Assembly: GCA_043804035.1 (NCBI GenBank)
Contig: JAZDJJ010000092.1
Location: forward strand, 1 to 9,119
Source of the DNA: JAZDJJ01 sp043804035
GTDB taxonomy: Bacteria; Bacteroidota; Bacteroidia; Palsa-948
Length of the DNA stretch: 9,119 nucleotides
Direction of reading: 5' to 3'
The notes under the pieces are model-generated. The model was not told where the DNA came from, made no database searches, and was given only the letters and a program-made list of their open reading frames with translations. Of the stretch, positions 5,649 through 9,119 are shown one piece after another. Made by a program: the position numbers and the translations under genes. Every line of letters begins with the position of its first letter. Position 1 is the stretch's first letter.

Positions 5649-7178
5649 ATGTTAAGACAAACCTTCCAACAAAACCTCCGACTGAAACTTTCGCCTGTAC
5701 AGATACAGTTGATGGAATTGCTGCAACTGTCTATCACTGCATTGGAGCAAAGAATAAAAGAAGAAACAGAAATCAATCCTGCACTGGAAGAAGAAAGAGA
5801 AGAAGCAAAAGAAGAAGAATCTCAGGAAGAAGGTGAAGAAGCGGAAAAAGATGCTTCTGACAATGACAAAGATGCTTCTGATAATGACAAAGACAGCGAA
5901 GAAGAAAATATTGATGACGCAACTAATGAGGAAGCAGCAAAAGATGATTTTGACCCTGAGAATTACATAAATGATGATGACGAAATTGCTTATTACAAAC
6001 TACAAGTAAATAACAAAAACAAGGATGATGAAGCCCGTGAAAATCCGATGGCTTCTTCTATTAGTTTTCAGGAAACACTTTTCGGGCAATTGCAAAATCT
6101 TGAACTGAATAAACACGAACGTATCATTGCAGAATATCTTCTTGGTTGTATTGACGAAGATGGCTATCTGCGAAGAGAACTTTCTTTAGTAGCAGATGAC
6201 ATTGCATTTTCACAAGGCACCACAACAACCCTTGAGAACCTTGAATCGGTTTTGAAAATGATACAAGATGAATTTGAACCCGCAGGAATTGGTGCAAGAA
6301 ATTTACAAGAGTGCTTACGTTTGCAATTAGAAAGAAAAAGATATACCGAATCCCGCTCACTTGCCATAAAAATTGTGAAAGAACAGATGGATGAGTTTTC
6401 TAAAAAACATTATCAAAAAATAGCAAATCATTTTCATATTGAAGATGAGCAAAAATTAAAACCTGCATTGAATGAAATCCTGAAACTTAATCCGCGACCG
6501 GGTAATTCAACCAAAGAAAATCAACATTCAGCAGTAGATATCATCCCTGATTTCATTTTTACTGATAATAATGGCACTATTGAAATAACACTCAACTCCC
6601 GCAATGCTCCAAATCTTCGTGTAAATAATATCTACCAACAAATGTTAGATGAATATTCACAGCGAAAAGATAAAACAGGAAAAGAAGCCGCACAGTTTGT
6701 CAAACAAAAAATAGAAGGAGCAAAGTCATTCATCAACAACATACGTGATAGGCACCTGACGCTTTACAATATTATGTACGCTATTGCTGAATATCAAAAA
6801 GAATATTTTCTTACCGGCGATGAATTATTGTTAAAACCAATGGTACTGAAAGATATTGCTGACAAAGTGAAATTGGATATCTCCACTGTATCACGCGTAA
6901 CAAGAACAAAATATGTGCAAACAAACTTTGGAACAATTTTATTGAAAACTCTTTTCAACGAAGCCCTCTCTACAGATGATGGCGAAGATGTTTCTTCTAA
7001 AAAAGTGAAAAAGATAATTGCTGACAGCATAGAAGCCGAAGACAAAAAGAACCCATTCACCGATAAAGCACTTACTAAAATTTTAAATGAACAAGGATAC
7101 AATATTGCTCGCAGAACTATTGCCAAATACCGTGAGATGCTGAATATTCCAACTGCAAGAATGAGAAAGGGGCTATGA
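5649..7178 (+). CDS. rpoN: RNA polymerase sigma-54 factor
   Basis: A 509-residue alternative sigma factor that directs RNA polymerase to -24/-12 promoters and needs an ATP-driven activator. Region I is the glutamine/leucine-rich start 'LSPVQIQLMELLQLS' (14-28). Region II (about 47-112) is extremely acidic and low-complexity, and contains an in-frame 21-bp duplication. The core-binding domain spans about 137-300 ('AGIGARNLQECL', 'NPRPG'). The helix-turn-helix 'DIADKVKLDISTVSRVTRTK' is at 402-421, and the RpoN box 'ARRTIAKYRE' at 487-496 contacts the -24 element. All domains are intact. The last codons overlap the end of the convergent ABC transporter gene. No sigma-54 activator gene or -24/-12 site was recognised in the window, so its regulon cannot be inferred here. 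Confidence 0.97.
   Translation: MLRQTFQQNLRLKLSPVQIQLMELLQLSITALEQRIKEETEINPALEEEREEAKEEESQEEGEEAEKDASDNDKDASDNDKDSEEENIDDATNEEAAKDDFDPENYINDDDEIAYYKLQVNNKNKDDEARENPMASSISFQETLFGQLQNLELNKHERIIAEYLLGCIDEDGYLRRELSLVADDIAFSQGTTTTLENLESVLKMIQDEFEPAGIGARNLQECLRLQLERKRYTESRSLAIKIVKEQMDEFSKKHYQKIANHFHIEDEQKLKPALNEILKLNPRPGNSTKENQHSAVDIIPDFIFTDNNGTIEITLNSRNAPNLRVNNIYQQMLDEYSQRKDKTGKEAAQFVKQKIEGAKSFINNIRDRHLTLYNIMYAIAEYQKEYFLTGDELLLKPMVLKDIADKVKLDISTVSRVTRTKYVQTNFGTILLKTLFNEALSTDDGEDVSSKKVKKIIADSIEAEDKKNPFTDKALTKILNEQGYNIARRTIAKYREMLNIPTARMRKGL
5847..5888 (+). repeat. 21-bp tandem duplication inside rpoN region II
   Basis: Positions 5847-5867 and 5868-5888 are identical except for one silent C/T change, and both encode KDASDND. 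The duplication is in frame and lies in the acidic, flexible linker of sigma-54. Confidence 0.9.
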
Positions 7179-8960
7179 AACTTTCGTATAGAGATTTCTT
7201 TTTGCGAGAATTTCGTTGTATGAATAAATTCCTTCCACCTTTCCATTCTGAATATTATAAATCTTGTTACAGTATTTCAGAGTGGTAATACGGTGAGCAA
7301 TCATAATGACGGTAAGATTGTTTCCTATTGTCATTTGTTTGATTACTTCTGTAATCTCTTTTTCAGTTGAGTCGTCAAGGGAACTCGTGGCTTCATCAAA
7401 TATCAGCAGTTCGCAATCGTGATAAAGTGCGCGGGCAATTGCAATGCGCTGACATTGACCACCTGATAGTTTTGCACCATGTTCACCTATGTTGGTATTT
7501 ATTCCTTCAGGCAATTGTTCCACCAACGATGTCAAACTCGCCATTTCAATACACTTCTTTACTTTTTCTATGGATATTTTATTTTTAGGAATTCCGAACC
7601 CGATATTATCTATCAAGTTTCCATTTAAGATAAAAATGTTTTGCTGAACATAAGATGCCTTTTTTCGCCAGTCAACTAATTTGTCGTCAGTTAAAAGAAC
7701 TCCATCAATATAAATATTACCCGAAGTAGGTTCAAAAAATCCAAGTATCAGATTAGCAATTGATGTTTTTCCTGCACCCGATTCGCCAATTAGTCCGCAT
7801 ATTTCTCCCTTAGTAATTTCTATATTGGCAGAATCCAGAACAGGGTTCTCTCGCTGATTAAAATTCAAAGTAATATTATTCAAAAAAATACTTTTTTTAA
7901 ATGAAATACTTTTTTCTCCTTTAGAATTACTAACCATTTGTTTGAAAAAAATAATTGGTTTTTCTAAAATATCAAACATATATTCATACTCCTTTATCAA
8001 TAACATTGAATTTGTTAATTTATTAAAAGACGGAAGGATTCGGTAAGAAGCAGTAATATAAATACCCATAAGCATCAATAGTTCTGTATTGCCTTTGTCA
8101 ATGAAAGTGGCAAAAAAGAAAATAAGACACAGGCAAGAAACGGCTGTAACTTCAATAATCTTTGACGGAAGCAATTGATGAACGGCAATGGAACTTAATA
8201 AACTACTATTGTAAGAATTTTTAGCAAAGAGTTTCTCTACAAAAAAGTCATCGCTATTATTTAATTTGATATCAACATAGCCCTCAATAATTTCTTGTAT
8301 ATCCCGATGTAGTATGACCGATACTCTGTCAATCTCCTCTCCGATTTTCCCAACTTTCTTTTTTACTGTGTTATAGAAAAATAAAATAAACGGACCAATA
8401 GTTAGCAACAAAAGAAAAAATAATTTATAATTATACATAAAGATGCCTGAAATAATAATCAGCAGAACAACTAATTCCGAAAAGATTCCGATAAACGGCA
8501 TTACAACGAAACGAGCAAACTGTATTGGAATTACCCGCATGTTTTTATATAGTTCTCCGGATGATTTGTTTTTGAAAAAAAGCAAATCCTGACCACAGTA
8601 ATAATAAGCCACTTTCTTTAAATAATCATTGGCAATATCATAAGAAAACCTGATATGAAATCTTGCAATAAATACAAAAAAAAATGCTCTAAAAATAAAA
8701 ATACACAACAATAAAATAAAAAGAAACATTAAGAAATTATCTGCACTGTTAAAATGTAATTGTGTGTAAACAAAATTGACGATATGGTTTTTTTGTATCA
8801 GTTCCTTATTTAGCATAATTGCAATAACAGGAAGGATAGAAGCAAGCCCAAGAACATCTAATAAACTATTCAGAAATGAAGAAAACAAAACAAAGAATGC
8901 TTTTCGTTTTTGCGATTTAGATAAGCCGAAAAAAATCTTATTAATAAGAGAATATTTCAT
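7173..8960 (-). CDS. ABC exporter, fused permease and ATPase (polysaccharide/lipid flippase-like)
   Basis: A 595-residue half-transporter with an N-terminal membrane domain (about 1-330) and a C-terminal ATPase. About six hydrophobic segments can be seen, including residues 22-50, 76-99, 150-173, 177-197 and 270-286. The first segment, 'LLDVLGLASILPVIAIM', resembles the start of PglK-type flippases and surface-polysaccharide exporters. The ATPase has every motif: Walker A 'GESGAGKT' (392-399, Lys398), Q-loop 'YVQQNIF' (437-443), signature 'LSGGQCQR' (498-505), Walker B 'LLIFDEATSSLD' (518-529, catalytic Glu523) and H-loop His556. It should work as a homodimer in the inner membrane. The start has only an AT-rich leader. 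Its stop codon (7173-7175) abuts the rpoN stop on the opposite strand. Substrate is not determinable here; glycan genes may lie beyond the right edge. Lipid A or drug export are alternatives. Confidence 0.88.
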   Translation of the reverse strand: MKYSLINKIFFGLSKSQKRKAFFVLFSSFLNSLLDVLGLASILPVIAIMLNKELIQKNHIVNFVYTQLHFNSADNFLMFLFILLLCIFIFRAFFFVFIARFHIRFSYDIANDYLKKVAYYYCGQDLLFFKNKSSGELYKNMRVIPIQFARFVVMPFIGIFSELVVLLIIISGIFMYNYKLFFLLLLTIGPFILFFYNTVKKKVGKIGEEIDRVSVILHRDIQEIIEGYVDIKLNNSDDFFVEKLFAKNSYNSSLLSSIAVHQLLPSKIIEVTAVSCLCLIFFFATFIDKGNTELLMLMGIYITASYRILPSFNKLTNSMLLIKEYEYMFDILEKPIIFFKQMVSNSKGEKSISFKKSIFLNNITLNFNQRENPVLDSANIEITKGEICGLIGESGAGKTSIANLILGFFEPTSGNIYIDGVLLTDDKLVDWRKKASYVQQNIFILNGNLIDNIGFGIPKNKISIEKVKKCIEMASLTSLVEQLPEGINTNIGEHGAKLSGGQCQRIAIARALYHDCELLIFDEATSSLDDSTEKEITEVIKQMTIGNNLTVIMIAHRITTLKYCNKIYNIQNGKVEGIYSYNEILAKRNLYTKVS

Positions 8961-9007
8961 CTGAAAATAAATTTTTACTTAAGGGCAGTTCTAAAAATAC
9001 AAATAAA

Positions 9008-9100
9008 CGTCATTGCGAAGGAGGAACGACTGAAGCAATCTGTTTTTTCATGTAGAAATAGAGATTGCTTCCTGCTTCGTGCCTCGCAGTCGCAATGACG
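9008..9100. repeat. Long interrupted hairpin, dispersed-repeat-like element
   Basis: Three nested pairs of arms form a 93-bp stem. CGTCATTGCGA (9008-9018) pairs with TCGCAATGACG (9090-9100), 11/11. GAGGAACGA (9021-9029) pairs with TCGTGCCTC (9077-9085), 8/9. GAAGCAATCT (9032-9041) pairs with AGATTGCTTC (9062-9071), 10/10. The loop is about 20 nt. It is more GC-rich than its surroundings and has no coding capacity. The CGTCATTGCGA...GAAGCAATC pattern resembles a palindromic intergenic repeat that I recall from many bacterial genomes. It lies 47 bp upstream of the ABC exporter start. Confidence 0.75.
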
Positions 9101-9119
9101 AAATCAATTTTTGGAACCG

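Noticed and set aside
5611..5655. Short 14-codon frame starting ATG CAA AGA and overlapping the rpoN start, considered as a leader peptide
   Set aside because: No ribosome-binding signal and no attenuator-like structure; an AT-rich gap easily yields such a frame by chance.
6794..7246. Minus-strand open frame of 150 codons across the rpoN end
   Set aside because: It is antisense to the conserved C-terminal half of sigma-54, including the RpoN box, and has no family features.

Overview
The window looks like a low-GC Bacteroidota chromosome fragment. Supporting signs are a DPP IV-type S9 peptidase with an exported N-terminus, AT-rich start regions with almost no Shine-Dalgarno sequences, several exact matches to the Bacteroidota -7 promoter box TAnnTTTG, and short heptameric intergenic repeats. 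The sequence does not fix a genus. All genes are intact except the peptidase, which runs off the left edge.

Layout from left to right: (1) The 5' end of a secreted DPP IV-family peptidase lies on the minus strand (<1-634). (2) A divergent intergenic region (635-755) carries a 7-bp tandem repeat, a TAnnTTTG promoter box and a small palindrome. (3) A tight plus-strand four-gene operon (756-3176) encodes a cytoplasmic CxxC mini-thioredoxin (ArsE position), an exported CxxC protein of the ArsF family, a CcdA/DsbD-like membrane protein of the ArsG family and an ArsP-type permease with a TPFCSCS motif. (4) A convergent intergenic region (3177-3388) contains short direct and heptameric repeats. (5) nth, endonuclease III, lies on the minus strand. 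(6) A divergent promoter region (4034-4214) follows. (7) asnS and rpoN are on the plus strand, 51 bp apart. (8) A polysaccharide/lipid-flippase-like ABC exporter lies on the minus strand, and its stop codon abuts the rpoN stop in a 6-bp tail-to-tail overlap. (9) At the right edge (9008-9100) there is a long interrupted hairpin that resembles a dispersed repeat.

The most distinctive part is the ars-like operon. By family knowledge it belongs to the group linked to nitroaromatic arsenical (roxarsone/nitarsone) detoxification and organoarsenical efflux. The sequence also shows a cysteine pair in the cytoplasm (CTNC), two lone cysteines in a CcdA-like membrane protein, and a cysteine pair in an exported protein (CPTC). 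That layout would suit a thiol-electron relay across the inner membrane, with the ArsP permease as efflux pump. No ArsR-type regulator is present in the window. The other genes are housekeeping: DNA repair, Asn-tRNA charging and sigma-54. I did not find a wholly new system, RNA gene, CRISPR array or transposase.
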